This document shows, piece by piece, positions 9,555 to 22,362 of a DNA stretch of 64,000 nucleotides. Source of the DNA: Isoperla grammatica (taxonomy: Eukaryota > Arthropoda > Insecta > Plecoptera > Perlodidae); assembly GCA_945910005.1 (NCBI GenBank), contig OX246747.1, positions 31,233,489 through 31,297,488 on the forward strand, written 5' to 3'. The notes beneath the pieces are model-generated. The model was not told the DNA's origin, did not search any database, and saw only the letters and a list, made by a program, of their open reading frames with translations. A program made the position numbers and the translations under genes. Position 1 is the stretch's first letter. Every line of letters starts with the position of its first letter.

Positions 9555-10077
9555 TATCAGGGGCGCCGACTATGTGGGTGCTCAGGGGCTGCAGCACCCC
9601 TCGGATTGTTTCGAGGGGTGCGCAGCACCCCTCGAAATATCCTGACTTAAAGACAAATACGCCTATTTCTATCTGAGTTTTGAGGGTTTATTATTTTTTT
9701 ATTTTTTTTATTTTTTTTTATTTTTTTTCTATTTTCAAATTGGATACAATCAAAGTGATTAAAATAATATTTTTTTTATTTTAAAATATGTTTGTAACTT
9801 TAATGGTAATCACATTTGAAGTAACGAAATGATATCCACTGTTTCTTGCAGTCAGCTTCATCACGTGAGGGGGCGGGGGTCTTTTTTGCTGTGCCATACC
9901 GCCATACAGTGACCGCGAGTGGTAGTAATGAGCGCGGTGCCCGGCCATGCTCAAAAATCGACAGTGATCGCGCTGAGAACTGATGATGCTATACTAGAGC
10001 TAGTCAAACGTCAAACTCACTTGAGTCATGCAGGCAGCCTCATCATGGTTGTACGCGATCATATACATATGCATATA

Positions 10078-10503
<426 letters not shown>

Positions 10504-10508
10504 TAAGT

Positions 10509-10540
<32 letters not shown>

Positions 10541-10541
10541 T
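10509..10541. repeat. (TAA)n microsatellite 2
   Basis: Eleven AAT units between the polyadenylate tail of one LINE fragment and the 5' side of the other. Confidence 0.95.
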
Positions 10542-11070
10542 TTTTTTTTTTTTTTTTTTTTATTGAGAGTTATATTGACACAAAAGTATACATAGGACAT
10601 GTATTGTTATCCCACTAAGCCCTTAGGCTTGACTGTGGGGTTCTCCCCAAAAGAAACAAAAATACACAAAAACCACAAATAATTCCATATTAACATAATT
10701 AATTTAAAAATGAAAATAAAAAAAAATTATTAAAATAATTGTGAAGAAAATGAAGATTTACAAACATTAACATACACATTATAAGCTACCAAAGCAAAGA
10801 GAACACAACCGAGACTAAACTTAACTGTGTCAATAATTATTTTTATTTATATAGAAGTCTTTAACTTCTCTTTTAAGTTGACTAAGTGAGGGAAGCGCAG
10901 TTATATACAGAGGCAAATCATTAAAAATACTAGGAATTATTACTTTGAGAGTCCTGGCGCCATGCTTATTGTTATAAGTCGGCACATAATAAAAAGCTGT
11001 ATTTTGAGAACGCGTTGCGATGGAACGATGGATGGGTGTTTTAAAGTTAGATTTAAAATTGAATTGTATT
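10541..11070 (-). pseudogene. 5'-truncated LINE: RT C-terminus, 3' UTR, AATAAA and poly(A)
   Basis: Minus strand. The coding end, to the stop near 10830, reads 'YNNKHGARTLKVIIPSIFND' followed by 'LPLYITALPSLSQLKREVKD', the conserved C-terminal block of CR1/L2/Rex-type LINEs (YG.R.L....P..WN.LP......SL..FK). About 270 bp of 3' UTR follow, then AATAAA merging into an A20 tail next to (TTA)n. The 5' edge is also a TTA array, so it is a 5'-truncated copy inside a TAA microsatellite. Confidence 0.85.
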
Positions 11071-11072
11071 GC

Positions 11073-11267
<195 letters not shown>

Positions 11268-11568
11268 TGTTCCACGTAAACTCCATGACAGTATTAAACT
11301 AATTGGTCTCCAACCGAACATATACGTCGAGATGCAAAAAGCAATTATTTTGAACACGTGTAGGATAGTGCGAAAATTTTTGAACTAAGAAGAATGAAGA
11401 CTTCAAGAAGTTCTCCATCCCGATGGTGGTTTTCGTGGTTTCCACCGTACAAAGAGCGAATGCTGGGATGAGTACAAATCGGGCGCGACCGTACATAGCA
11501 TCCACAGTTCGGTTAGGAAAAAATAATGTGGACAACGATATATTAAGTAGTTCTAAGTAGATTTTAAT

Positions 11569-11915
11569 AAGGTAAACACATGGAAATACTTGACATTTGT
11601 GTCCGTACAACATGTTTATGCCGGTTTTGACCTAGTTTATATGTATTGCAACAATAAAATAATATTAACAAGTACTAATAAGACAGTAATGACTGAAGTT
11701 GAACAAGGTACCTCATGGAAATACTTGACATTACATCTGTATTGTCCGTATAACATGTAAACACCGGCTTTGACCGAGATTGATGACTGTTTAAACTAGT
11801 AACATGTAATAAGTGAAGTTAAATAAGGTAGACACATGGAAATACTTGACATTACGTCCGTATAACATGTTAACGCCGGTTTTGACCGAGATTGTATGAT
11901 TGTGATACATTCAAT
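11569..11915. repeat. Three-copy tandem repeat, unit about 121-136 bp
   Basis: Units start near 11570, 11706 and 11827, each with 'CACATGGAAATACTTGACAT' (or close), 'GTCCGTA(T/C)AACATGT' and 'GCCGGTTTTGACC'. The last unit runs into the next TAA array. Confidence 0.85.
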
Positions 11916-11917
11916 AA

Positions 11918-12056
<139 letters not shown>

Positions 12057-12344
12057 TGTATATTCGATGGTTGTAACATGGTCTATCTCGCACTTCCATA
12101 TTTTTTTTACGGTTTACTAGTTTTTACTGTAAAAATATGCATTATTTTGGCGTTGCATTCAGGCCACCTTTTTTTCTAGAGTGCACCAAACACACTCTAA
12201 AAAGTGGGTAATTTTCGTCTGCGGCGCTAATTGTGGTGGGCTCCGCCCCCCACACCCCCCGTGCTTGGTCACTTCTGAAAGATGTTCAGCACCCCTCGGA
12301 ATTTTGTAAACCCGGCGCCCCTGGCGCCTATTACAGTATTTACC

Positions 12345-12620
12345 CATATGACTGGTCGTAGTTACACCGTCCTTTCGGATGGGACGTAAAGCCGATGATC
12401 CCTTTGGTACTTTTCGACAGGAGTAGGCTACGTGCCGGTACCAGGCTTCCCCTCCTCCCTGCCTCATTATCATTCATCAATCATCACTCATCAGGCTTAA
12501 GAGGGTATTGTGCCCTACACTGGCCTTCATTACAACAAAGTAAAGTGGGGCGGTATGAGCCGGTATGCATACCGTTATTAAAAATACCGACGGTATATCA
12601 TACCGGCAGTAATTCTTATC
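12345..12620. repeat. Retroposon and hAT-like relics
   Basis: 12368-12395 'CGTCCTTTCGGATGGGACGT' is a motif I know from SINE or LINE 3' regions of several invertebrates. 'GAGTAGGCTACGTGCCGGTA' is shared with 5114. 12551-12607 has inverted 'GGTATGAGCCGGTATGCATA' sequence matching, with C/T changes, the subterminal 'GGTACGAGCCGGTACGCGTA' of the hAT at 43832, so it is probably a decayed relative. Boundaries not defined. Confidence 0.45.
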
Positions 12621-14704
12621 GATTTTAAAGCATATTGACGAATTATGTTAAAAACTCTGGTTGTACTTTGTAATTGTATTTGTTAGACAAATGTTTCTAT
12701 AAAGTAAACGAATGAATTTTTGTTTTTTTCGCCACAAAGTATTATTTTAACCCGGATTCTGAATCCCCTTTCCCCGACCCCTCCCCATCCAAAGCCATAA
12801 ATGTGTACATGCTACAAAAATTCCATGTTGGGCTAAAATGGGGGGGGGGGGGAGGGGGGGGCGCCTACAGACCCCCCACGTATACTATACCCGATTTGTC
12901 TATACTTTACACATCAGTAGTGGTGTTCAACGGTAGTGCATACAGTCACTGCTCTGGGTAGTAGGTCCACTTCAACCACTGGTTATGAACACTGTTGCAG
13001 AATTGTTTTTTTGTTTCAAGCCTTCCATTTGCCACAGTCCGATATATCTACATTTCGATATACGATTTCCTTACATTTTATTTATACCATATGCACTCAG
13101 CTATTATCCGATTTTAGACAAATAATTACTATACGAGATGTTAAAAATTTAACACAACACAACAATACTCATTATGTACTAACACAAAGAAGTATTGATA
13201 AAAAAATATCTTTACTACCCTTGAGAAAAAAAAACGTCTGTCGGCGAGTTATGCTGTCTGTATAGGGAAGGTAAATATTGTTCGAAAGAAATTGAGCGGA
13301 AATATCACAAATCGGCGGCAAATCTTTTATTTATATTTGGACAATATCCGGAACGTACAACGCACAACCTGTAAACAGTGCTGTGCTCCTCCCCCAACAC
13401 ACACACACTCTACAGTCGAACTCGAAGTCGAACGATAGAGCCATGAATCGATTGTATCCTGAGCGGTAAAAGCACAAAGTTACAACTGACATAGAGTAAA
13501 CATATTTCTATAAGACGGACAATAACTCCCAGGTCGAGGTGACACGCAACAGTCGAAGTCGAACGATACCTATGAATCGATAGTGCGACAGCTTTCTTCG
13601 GGCGCGTACAAAGGTACAACTAATATCCGGGTGGGTGGCTTCCACTCCACCCCCTCCCCCCCCCCCCCCCCCCCTCCCCATCCGTTTCCCCTTTTTCGCC
13701 CGAGGACACGGGAATCCGTGATTGATAAAAGTTAGGGGAAAAGAAAATATTGCTTCACGTGTGTCGTTCGTTTTCGGAAAGAGGTTTTCTCCCTGTTACT
13801 ACACCCATAAACATTTACCACTCAGTTGAAAAATTCAGAAGAAAATACCCACAATGCATATAATCATTCAACCTTAGTAACTTTGTACATTGAAGGGTGC
13901 TATAGGTCGTTCAAGTCACCCCGGAAAAACGAGACTTAAATGGCTACTTAGCCGATAACATTTATGACAAGTTAAAAAAACAAAAAATGCAAAACTTTGT
14001 ATGAATTCAAAACGAAAAAAGATTCGTATATTGATATGTTTAAATTTCCCGCTTTACCGCTGCCACCATAGTTGTTTTGGCCAATTCCTAAACTATTTCT
14101 GTAACTAAACATTGCAATGTCATCAATTTAGAATTATTTTCTAGCCCTTCAAAAATACTTTCAGGTACTGTTATAATATATAGTTGTTTAAATAACGATC
14201 TTCCTGGCTCTGTGGACATCACATCCAGTCCACATTCTTTTTGTGCTTCATTCTTTCCACATCTACCTGTACATTTCTGATTTGCTATTGTGTATTGTTT
14301 TTAACGTTTTTAATAATCCCTTTTACTGTTGACAACATTGTTGATTAATTTTTATTACCTAACAAAGCAATTGTATTGCAGATATATGTATTGTTATGTG
14401 TATTGTTATTGTGTAGAATGTTGTTTTTTGTTTTGTTTGGTGGTCACGCGTATTGGCATAAAATGCTGAAGTGTTCATGTATTGTAAATAAATAAATAGT
14501 GTTATTTCACTTTCATGACATGTCGCAATGCATTTGTGGGCGTGTTTGATCCCGTGGTTATTAAGCGTACAGATTTCAGTCACAATTCATTGGCTTATTG
14601 CATTACTTGTTATAAACCCATGCTGGATGTTGGTAATGATGGATGTGCTTTAGAACACACGACTACACAGTATGTTGAGCTATGTTGTACGTTGAGCTAT
14701 GTTG
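12621..14704. other. No recognisable gene; G/C runs and small repeats
   Basis: Contains a G13 run at 12840, a C19-20 run ending at 13674, and a short direct repeat 'AAGTCGAACGATA...ATGAATCGAT' at about 13423 and 13556. A 109-codon frame at 12936-13265 is Ile/Thr/Leu-rich with no recognisable domain. Confidence 0.45.
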
Positions 14705-15076
14705 TATGTTGGCTTCGAATGCCCTGACAGTGACTACAGATTGTATTGGTAATTCACCCCATCAACTATAGAGAGGCAATTAATTGAGACATAATTGCAT
14801 TACTTGTATAAATTAACGATTCATGATGGCTGGATATTCTTTTTTCTGTACAGTATAACATATCATTCGTATGTTCATAAATATTTTTTTTTTGTTGTGG
14901 ATTTATTCTGGGAATTAACTGATTATAACTTGAAATTGAAATATTCTTTAGAATACAAGGGAATCACATGGCTATAATATGTTGGGTTTCGAATGCCCTC
15001 GCTACAGAATAGATTTGCAATTCACCCCATCAACTACAGGGGCAATTAATTGAGACCTAATTGCATTACTTGTTAC
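14705..15076 (+). repeat. Direct repeat of about 100 bp, two copies 273 bp apart
   Basis: 14705-14808 and 14978-15076 share 'TTCGAATGCCCT', 'AATTCACCCCATCAACTA', 'GGCAATTAATTGAGAC' and 'ATTGCATTACTTGT'. No transposon ends are visible. Confidence 0.8.
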
Positions 15077-15160
15077 TCATGCAGCGGGAGAGCGGTTTGT
15101 CGATAAGTGAACATAGCATTCGTGGCTCGAGGCAAGAAGCGTCAGTCCAGTACATGGTGG

Positions 15161-15582
15161 CTCTGTTCGCCCGTCCTACACTTTACACTACCTAGTGTAA
15201 CTCAGTGTAAAGATGTTATGGCGTTTTTAGTAGTTTTAATTACAGGCAAACGCTTTACAAATATTTACACTGACATACTCATAATAATAATAATAATTTT
15301 TCGTAGGAATCCGTGTTGTAGGGTTCACACCAGCTCTACCTGATGTGCCCCTTTAGGTGACTAACTAGGTTATCAGGGTGTTTGGATAGCTGGGAATGAA
15401 TGTCCGAGGGCTGTTAGTAGGACTCAATCCCAGCATTCGCCTTTGACTGCGGAAAACCTTCAGTCAGAACTGCCGGAATCGAACCGGCGACCTCCCGAAT
15501 GAGAGTCTCGCGTCTTACCGCTGAGCCACCTCTATCGGTGACTTAACACTAGTGTAAAGTGTAGAGCAGGCGAACAAAACTC
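15161..15582. mobile_element. Foldback-type element carrying a SINE-1 insertion
   Basis: Inverted ends: CTGTTCGCCCGTCCTACACT at the left and the complement of TTTGTTCGCCTGCTCTACAC at the right, each continuing into 'TTTACACTA'. Related to the element at 5137-5841. SINE-1 copy S2 lies inside. Confidence 0.7.
15283..15540 (-). mobile_element. SINE-1 copy S2 (tRNA-Arg-like head)
   Basis: Minus strand. Head with B box GGTTCGATTCC (here the B-box side has a short deletion, 'ACTGCCGGAATCGAACC'), A box 'GGTGGCTCAGCGGTAAG', full body, and a TAA-rich 3' tail at 15283-15298. Inserted in the 15161-15582 element. Target duplication is not evident. Confidence 0.92.
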
Positions 15583-15834
15583 ATAAATCGAGAGAACCAG
15601 GCGCGGGTTACAAATAAACGTAACCGTATCTGCCATAAATTCTTTATTTCCATATTTATGACGAAACGAGATAGAATTTGGTCTAGGGTGACTCTGCCAC
15701 TCGTAACAAGTGACTAAATGACCTCCATGTAATAACATTATACATTTTTCTAGATTAAAAACTGTTAGTATTCGAATCTCGGGATAAGGTTAAAGATAAA
15801 GTTATCCTCGAGATAAGAAACATTTCAAGGCTTC
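15583..15834. other. No recognisable feature
   Basis: Spacer between two inverted-repeat elements; no gene seen. Confidence 0.5.
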
Positions 15835-15835
15835 A

Positions 15836-16563
15836 GGACCCTTATTCTGTAAAATGTTCTCGTTCTCGTGTGAAACGAAAACGAAATCTGCACCCGTTCC
15901 GAGGCTAGAAGGTACCAGCAAATAGTATTTCTCCATTGTAGTCACGTTTACGGTCACAGCTGACTATAATTATCAGAATGCAGAACGAAATCAGCCGCCA
16001 ATTATGAATATGAAATTCTGGCACAGATTTTAGTCACATGGCCAACTGCTTGCGACAATAGTAGTGCCCGTGGAGCTACCGAGACCTCCTATCTTCTAAA
16101 TCATGGCCGACCGAGTTCCGCCATCAACTTAATGCTAAGGTGTAGTTTTATCTCTATTTGACAACACTTAGACATATATCTTTACTTACCACCTTGTACT
16201 ATACTATTGAACTAATTAATGTAATTTAACCATGGCATATATCCATTTATTTACTTAGATTGTTGAATTTACATGTTATGTCGTTTGATTTGGCATTTCG
16301 AGTCTTTATTGTGTCAAAAATAACAAGTGGCAGTTGTTATGGACTTGATACCGCAGCCTACTGCATGTTTTAACAGATATAGTGGGCAGTGACCGTTGAC
16401 ACCACATACACATGACTTCGAACAGTGCTATTCCAATGTCTTTGGACTGCAACCGAGAAATACCATTGGCTGCTACCATCCTAGCCTCCAAACAATACCA
16501 AATCGAGATTTCGTTTAGTTCTCGTTTCGTTTCACACGAGAACATTTTACAGAATAAGGGCCC
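15836..16563. mobile_element. 728-bp TIR element
   Basis: Terminal inverted repeats of about 60 bp: GGACCCTTATTCTGTAAAAT at the left and the complement of GGGCCCTTATTCTGTAAAAT at the right, both continuing as 'GTTCTCG...GTGTGAAACGAAA'. The interior is non-coding; a 92-codon minus-strand frame at 16306-16584 overruns the right end and shows no transposase features. It abuts the next element after one base. Confidence 0.85.
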
Positions 16564-16564
16564 A

Positions 16565-17076
16565 GGGGCCTCATTCCAGTACATTTGAAAACTTAACCCC
16601 GGTGTTAGCCACTAGCCAATCAGGAGTCAGCAATTGAGACGCCGATCGAAGGAAGGCATTGTTGAAAAAACGAGACAAAATCAAAACAATAACAAACAAA
16701 AACAGACCAATAACCTCAAAATGTTGACAAAATACTAAATAAAACTACATATTGACATATATATGAGCTACATAATGTACTGTAAATTTGTTTATAAACT
16801 TTAATAAACACATAAAATAACGTATCCATGAAATGGGATATCCTCAGTAAAGAATTAAAATGTGACATTTGTGAAACTATACACATGGGCATTGACAAAA
16901 TGGCGGCATTTCAGAGTATTGTTGAGATAACTCTTCTTAACCCTACTATCAGACAGGGTCATATTTGCCTCCGAATTATGCAGGGAAGCCTGTGTAGGAG
17001 TTAACCCCGGGGTCATTTTAACATGGGGTTAGCGAGACTTAAGAAGAGTTAAAAAAATGTACAGGAATCAGGCCCC
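16565..17076. mobile_element. 512-bp TIR element, copy 1
   Basis: Begins GGGGCCTCATTCCAGTACAT and ends with the complement of GGGGCCTGATTCCTGTACAT, followed inward by 'TTAACCCCGG' on the left and 'TTAACCCCGGGG' near the right. Same orientation as the 50352-50871 copy and collinear over its full length. A third copy, split by two insertions, lies at 34985-35920. No coding capacity. Confidence 0.92.
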
Positions 17077-18180
17077 TGATTGGTGGTTGCCATGGTGACA
17101 ACAAGTTATCCCGAAGATAAATAGTTGTACCGAGACCGTAATGTTAATTATTTTTTGAATTATACATCCACAATTTACAAGATTTATCCTTCTGTACAGC
17201 TTGTGTTAATATGTGTGTATAATATGCATAATTTCAATTTAATTTGACTATCATTACGAATTGTTTGTGTAAAAAGGGCATGAGTCACAGTCCCATCAGG
17301 CAACGACCCGTCAATATATTCTCCTTGCGTGGTCAGCCTAAATTAGGCCAGTCCGCTTATCAACCTGTAGACTTACGTATTGTGACCAGCCAAACCTTTG
17401 CGTTCTGAAGTACTTTTATAAATAGTACTTTGTACTGTTGACAACTTCAACGTTGTGTTTAGCTCAACGCAAATACGTCGTAGACACGTTTTGGTATTCA
17501 AAACTGTTGACCTAAACGATATCCGAGACCTACAGTATAGTACTTAGCGCGGGAAGATAAGAAAGGAGAATTGAAAAAAACACTAGAACGAAAGGGGTGT
17601 AACGAGGGCTCGGGCCTTGACCCCCCCCCCCCCCCTTCTAGATGTGAACTGCGTACATCATGTTTTGAAATAAAATCTATTAAAAAGGAATTATATCATT
17701 ATCAGAACACGCGACATTTTACGCAGCTCGGTAAGGTTTATAAGGTGCTTTTGAATGCAGCCTAGGCGTTTATGAAAAATAAATTGCGGCCAAATCAGGT
17801 GGGAATTGTAGACGAGGTATTCTATAGGATACAATACTCATTTCCAAAACTAGCCATGTTGCCATGTTTTGTTTCGGACGAACATGGAATATGCACCAAT
17901 CAACAATGCAGTTGCCTAGCAACACATTGCTTGTCCGCCTGTGATGTCACAACCTCCTCAATTGAGTCTTGTGATATTGTCAAATACTTTATAACCTACG
18001 GGAAAAGCTTTGCATAAATCCAGTCCCGACAGAACGGAGTAGAAAAGCGTTTATAAGGAGGAATACTCCGGGTGCGGCTGTTCCTCCCCGGAGACACTTC
18101 TCTATTCATGGAAGCCATGACGAGACAGAGCCTGAGATTGATGTCAGCCACCTTACTTACATCCACCATATCATAACACA
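17077..18180. other. No recognisable gene
   Basis: Single-copy-looking DNA with a C15 run at 17621-17635. 'GATTGGTGGTTGCCATGGT' at 17078 recurs in the MITE at 31032. Confidence 0.45.
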
Positions 18181-18321
18181 TCCATCACATGCAGGCTTGC
18201 TTACACACGCACAATGCTGCGCCATTGTTGCCAGCTTGTCAACCGAGCACAATGCGGCGCCGTTGTTGCTCGCGGTGTTGCCAGCTTGTCAACCACGCAA
18301 GCACAATAGCAAATTGACAAT

Positions 18322-18710
18322 AGGTTTGTTTGTTTTACCTATACACTGACTTACATTTTACACTTATTAGTGTAGGCTCATTTGCTGTAAAAGGCGTCTG
18401 GGTATTAAGTGTAGCTAAGTGTAGGGCGTTTGTGTTTTTAAACCACAGCACTTTCATAATAAATACATGCATTTAAAATTGGTGGTAAATGTATATTAGG
18501 GTTCTTTTGGACTATATACGGAAATTATGTGAGCATGCACACCATAACCTCAAAACGTAAGTAGGTCAGTGTAATGCTTATTGTAACGTGTAGGCAAAAA
18601 GCGTTTTCTTATTCTGGGTGACGCGAAGCAAAATCAAGTGTAAAAGTCTACAATTGGCCTGCAATCACTTACACTTTACACTACACTATGCATGTAAAAC
18701 AAACAAACCT
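18322..18710. mobile_element. 389-bp TIR element, copy 1
   Basis: Ends AGGTTTGTTTGTTTTAC and GTAAAACAAACAAACCT are perfect inverted repeats. Internal 'TTACACTT', 'TAGTGTAG' and 'CTACACTATGCATG' motifs repeat near both ends. Collinear copy at 36264-36940, which carries two internal additions. Confidence 0.88.
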
Positions 18711-19080
18711 GAAATAAATAAATAAAATTCACACTTAGAGTCTACCCACTCAGTAACTAAACTGATTTGCAAAACCTGTAGGCTTCGAACACAATCGACG
18801 AGTGAGCGATAACTAATCAAAGATCGATATTAATGCGATTAGTGCGAACACCTGCGGACAAATTTCAGAATCAACAATGCCGATTCAGAACAACTTTGAG
18901 TTTATTGAGTGTTTCGTTGCTAGGACGGCTCCAAAGTCACCGTTTACTTATTCCTTAGCCAAGAAGTATAATGGAATTGAATCCACATTAGAAGTTAAAA
19001 AACTTCTGCCTGAAGCGGATGTTGAACCAGGGATCTTCTGCATTGAAAGCAGGGATGCTAACCACTGGACCAACGAGGCA
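18711..19080 (-). mobile_element. SINE-2 copy B, full length with tRNA-like head
   Basis: Minus strand. Head at about 19080-19022 reads 'GTTGGTCCAGTGGTTAGCAT' (A box) to 'CCCTGGTTCAACA' (B-box side), then the shared SINE-2 body and the 3' (AAATA)n tail at 18711-18725. The anticodon arm CTGC/GCAG is recognisable but the ancestor tRNA is not assigned. A 120-codon frame here is a read-through of the SINE, not a gene. Confidence 0.9.
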
Positions 19081-19379
19081 CCTGCGGCGCCATTGTTGCT
19101 CGCGCTGTTGCCAGCTTGTCAACCAACCAAGCACAATGCGGCGCGCTGTTGCCAGCTTGTCAAGCTAGGTGTGCGCCGCGAGGATGATTTATTACTACCG
19201 CTCCCAGACAATGTTACTGGATGCAGCTTTTATGCGTGACGTGAAGTGGTGGGAGAATTGATAGTCGGAGTAAAGTTGAATGAATGAACTTTGCACCTAC
19301 GTCATATCCTGTCGAAGTTCATTGTCGTGTTTACATGGATCTTCGATATTTTCTAAGCTTTTGTATACTCACTCTAATG

Positions 19380-19534
19380 GTACGTTTACAACTACGCGTT
19401 GCGAGCGAAGCGAGGGCGCGAGCTCCAATCAGCGGCCGAGTTTCAAGCAAAGAAGTTAATAGTTTCACGCAAACTCGGCCACTGATTGGAGCTCGCGCCT
19501 TCGCTTCGCTCGCAACGCGTAGCTGTAAATCGAC
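19380..19534. mobile_element. 155-bp hairpin MITE
   Basis: Near-perfect palindrome: arms of about 65 bp carrying 'ACTACGCGTTGCGAGCGAAG' and its complement, around a loop of about 25 bp. The symmetry produces look-alike frames on both strands (shared ARAPISGRV). Confidence 0.88.
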
Positions 19535-19565
19535 TTTAAAGAGGAACAAGAACTCACGTTAACGA

Positions 19566-19704
19566 CAGATGCACAGACAACTGATAAGTTAAGAATAGGA
19601 TTTGTTGCTATTGAATTGGTTTTATTATATGCTATTTTTCATAATAAAAACAAACTTCATCACAACCATAAACAAATCATATACTTAATTCGATTGTGCA
19701 TCTG
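19566..19704. mobile_element. Small hairpin MITE, copy 2
   Basis: Ends CAGATGCACA and TGTGCATCTG; inner 'AAGTTAAGAATAGGATTTGT' and 'ACAAATCATATACTTAATT' pair. Related to 7068-7217 and 51330-51463. Confidence 0.75.
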
Positions 19705-19709
19705 GCTCC

Positions 19710-20229
19710 ACTTAAATGTTACTTTTTAATTATATCTCAAGAATGCTGCACGAAATCAAAAGCCTGACTGTCTGTTATGTATACATATGTAATTTACATT
19801 GTCAGCTCAACCACAAGGATTCCGTTCCTTATAGGCGAGCTTCCCATAACAAGGTTTTCAGTTTTTTGTATGCATATATTATATTTTGTTTTCTTATGTT
19901 TAATTAATGTTTATTGTTTGTATGTACGGGTGGAAGTATTTTTGATTTGTGGGGATAAAATGATCTAAAATTGAATTGAAAATTGAATTGAGACTATAGC
20001 CTGGGACTATGCGCCTGTGGTTTGGTAAGCCCTGCAGACAGACTGAATGCTAAATGTATCTTCCATTATAATCAGTAAGGTTGTTATTTGTATTGAATTT
20101 TTATTAGGAATTATGGATTATATAATGAAATAAGCTACCCTATACTGATTATAATATTTGATTAGATGTAGTCTGTAAGACTTACCAAACCACAGAATGC
20201 TATCGTCACAGATTTTCTATTTTGAGTAG
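19710..20229 (+). mobile_element. TTAA-family hairpin element, decayed copy with an insertion
   Basis: Shares 'TTAATTATATCTCAAGAATG', 'TGTGGTTTGGTAAGCCCT' and its complement 'TACCAAACCACAG', and internal 'TATAATCAGTA' / 'TACTGATTATAAT' with the 38.2-kb family. Interrupted at about 19768-19990 by foreign sequence ending in (AATTG)n-like repeats, possibly a retroposon 3' piece. Outer ends are not preserved. Confidence 0.65.
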
Positions 20230-21056
20230 CTTTCTTGATACTGTATGATTTAAAAGCTGAAATACAAATTTTGTGCGATTTGTAAACTGAGCGTAGCCCT
20301 TCTTCTTAAACAACTCCCCCCCCCCGCCCCCCTGCCCCCCACCCCCTCACTCCAGTTCAGGTTTTGCACGAACAAAACTGACTGGAAAATTCGGTTGTTT
20401 TCACTCATGCGTAAAATTGCATTTTCCAACAACCCAACTCAACCATGTAAAAAGTGAGTCTACAACATCTTCATGTATGGAGAGATACTGTAGTTAAAAT
20501 GCGAAAGTGGTTTCGAAGTTCCAACTCACTTTTCAATTTCTTGGAGCGTAAGCTTAAATTTTCAAGCAATGTTTGCAAATGTTCAAGCTCCTAAATTTGC
20601 ATGAGCAAACCACGAACCACAGTGTGACTGGTGTAAGTCAGGCTTGCTTCTCATGCAAAACTGAACTCGGGCAACGTTTTGGAAGATGAAAAAATGCAAC
20701 AATGTTGTAGGAAGTGCTTGCTTTACTTATTTATGGTTTTGTTAGGATGTTTTTCATGGCTAAACTCAATTACAGAAAGTATCCCTATTATAAAAAATAA
20801 ATATAAAAAAAACTTTTTTTTTTTAATTTCAATATGTGTGACAAGATTGTCTTTCTATAGCTACATTCGGAGCCTTTTGTTATGAAATAAGTATAAGTAT
20901 TCTTAATCTTAATGATCCACATCCACACATTGAATTGCGCCCACCCGGAAAGTGGGTGACCCGAGTTCGATTCCCTATCGGGGTTGTTTTTTTAATTTCT
21001 GGATTTCCACATAACATCCACGACAAGAGTGTTTCTTGAATGAATATTTAAACAAA
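20230..21056. other. No gene; possible tRNA-like relic at 20928-20990
   Basis: C-rich tract at 20308-20346. 'GACCCGAGTTCGATTCCCTA' at about 20958 is a good pol III B box with tRNA-arm-like flanks, but no A box at proper spacing is convincing. Confidence 0.35.
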
Positions 21057-21195
21057 GTATAAGTATTGTTTAATAATAACAATGTTACAAGAACTGATTG
21101 TCAATGGGGCACATCAAGTAAGTTATTAGATAAGTACTGTTTAATAATAACAATGTTACAAGAACTGACTATCAGTGAGGGACAGTATACAATTT
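21057..21195 (+). repeat. Tandem repeat, about 78-bp unit, two copies
   Basis: 'GTTTAATAATAACAATGTTA' followed by 'CAAGAACTGA' occurs at about 21067 and 21147. Confidence 0.85.
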
Positions 21196-21429
21196 ATTAC
21201 GTAGTTCGTTCCTATGATCGCTCAATAATAAATAAAGTCCTTCACCAAACCAGCAACTCGAGCTACCATTTTGGAGGATTTTAAATATTTACATAATTGC
21301 AAAATACACCAAATCTCTCCTTTCTCCCTTAATATGCTGCAATTAATTCTACCCGTCTCTACCATATTAGAATCCAGCTGCGTTTGTGTTATCGTAATCA
21401 TCCAACAGTGTTTAACGAGTAGCTTGCTA

Positions 21430-21770
21430 GCTATGAGAAGCATCACAAATAATCAGTGTTTTCTACACAGACAGAGAAATGAGAACGGATGACTAAATGA
21501 ATAATTAATTTAGAAAACATTAACTTTAGAACAAGTAATTTTCAGAATTATTTCTCTGTGATGTTTCAAAACGAAAAAGACCGCCCCCCCCCCCCCCCCA
21601 CCCGTAGGTATAGCTATGAGAGACATCACAAATAACCACGTGTTTGCTACACAGACAGAGAAATGAGAACGAATGAATGAAATGAATAATTAATTTAGAA
21701 AACATTAACTTTAGAACAAGAAATGTTCAGAATTATTTCTTCGTGGTGATGTTTCAAAACGAAGGGGTCC
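21430..21770 (+). repeat. Tandem duplication, unit about 180 bp
   Basis: Two units (21430-21590 and 21612-21770) share 'AGCTATGAGA', 'ACACAGACAGAGAAATGAGA', 'GAATAATTAATTTAGAAAAC' and 'TTTCAAAACGAA'. A C16 run lies between them. Confidence 0.88.
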
Positions 21771-21952
21771 GCAGAAGGTAAAGTTTCTCTTCCCCTAATT
21801 CAATTCTAGCGGTGGTGCGAAGTCATTATCAGCGGATGTAGATCTACTACCCCACCTGAAGACTCGGAGAGTTTCTAGTCGCTGCACAAATTACCAAGTT
21901 TGTCAATTATTCACTTCCTGGTGTTGAGACTTCGGCCAAGTCTTGTCAGAGT

Positions 21953-21993
21953 GACACGCACAGACACGCACGGACACGCACAAACACGCACTC
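21953..21993. repeat. (ACACGC)n microsatellite
   Basis: Short imperfect array of ACACGCAC(A/G)G units next to the left end of the 367-bp element. Confidence 0.8.
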
Positions 21994-21995
21994 AA

Positions 21996-22362
21996 TAGGG
22001 AGTATTCACGTGACGTCACATCAGCCATATTGGAGGCCACCTATAGTACTATTTCAAGTTTCATTTAGCTGTCAAAAGAAAACGAATAATATTGTTTACG
22101 GGGAAAGATGACAAGTTTGAACACGAATATCCCCCGATAAAGTGTACGAAAATGATTGTTTTATGCATTGTAAACGATTAAAAGAGTAATCGAGACAGAA
22201 GAGTTTGTTTATGTTGATTTTAAGTGATAATAGCAAACCAAAGTTAAAGAACAGTTGAATTTGCATCAAACGCCAGCTGAAACATAGTAACAATGAACTA
22301 CCAATCACATGTCATTGTGGCCTCCAATGTGGCCACCATGCGCAATACGTGAATACACTCTA
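21996..22362 (-). mobile_element. 367-bp TIR element, copy 2
   Basis: Reverse-oriented, full-length copy of the element at 1964-2330: begins TAGGGAGTATTCACGTGACG and ends CGTGAATACACTCTA. Identical length with scattered substitutions. SINE-2 copy C starts at the next base. Confidence 0.93.

Larger units (their letters stand above)
18181..19170. repeat. GC-rich repeat 'GCCAGCTTGTCAACC' split by two elements
   Basis: Clusters of 'GTTGCCAGCTTGTCAACC...GCACAATGCGGCGC' occur at 18205-18310 and again at 19085-19165, on either side of the 389-bp element and SINE-2 copy B. Looks like a minisatellite-like repeat into which the two elements inserted, or a duplication of the flank. Confidence 0.6.

Noticed and set aside
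18877..19239. 120-codon frame as a gene
   Set aside because: It lies across SINE-2 copy B and its GC-rich neighbour; the same sequence recurs at other SINE-2 copies with broken frames.
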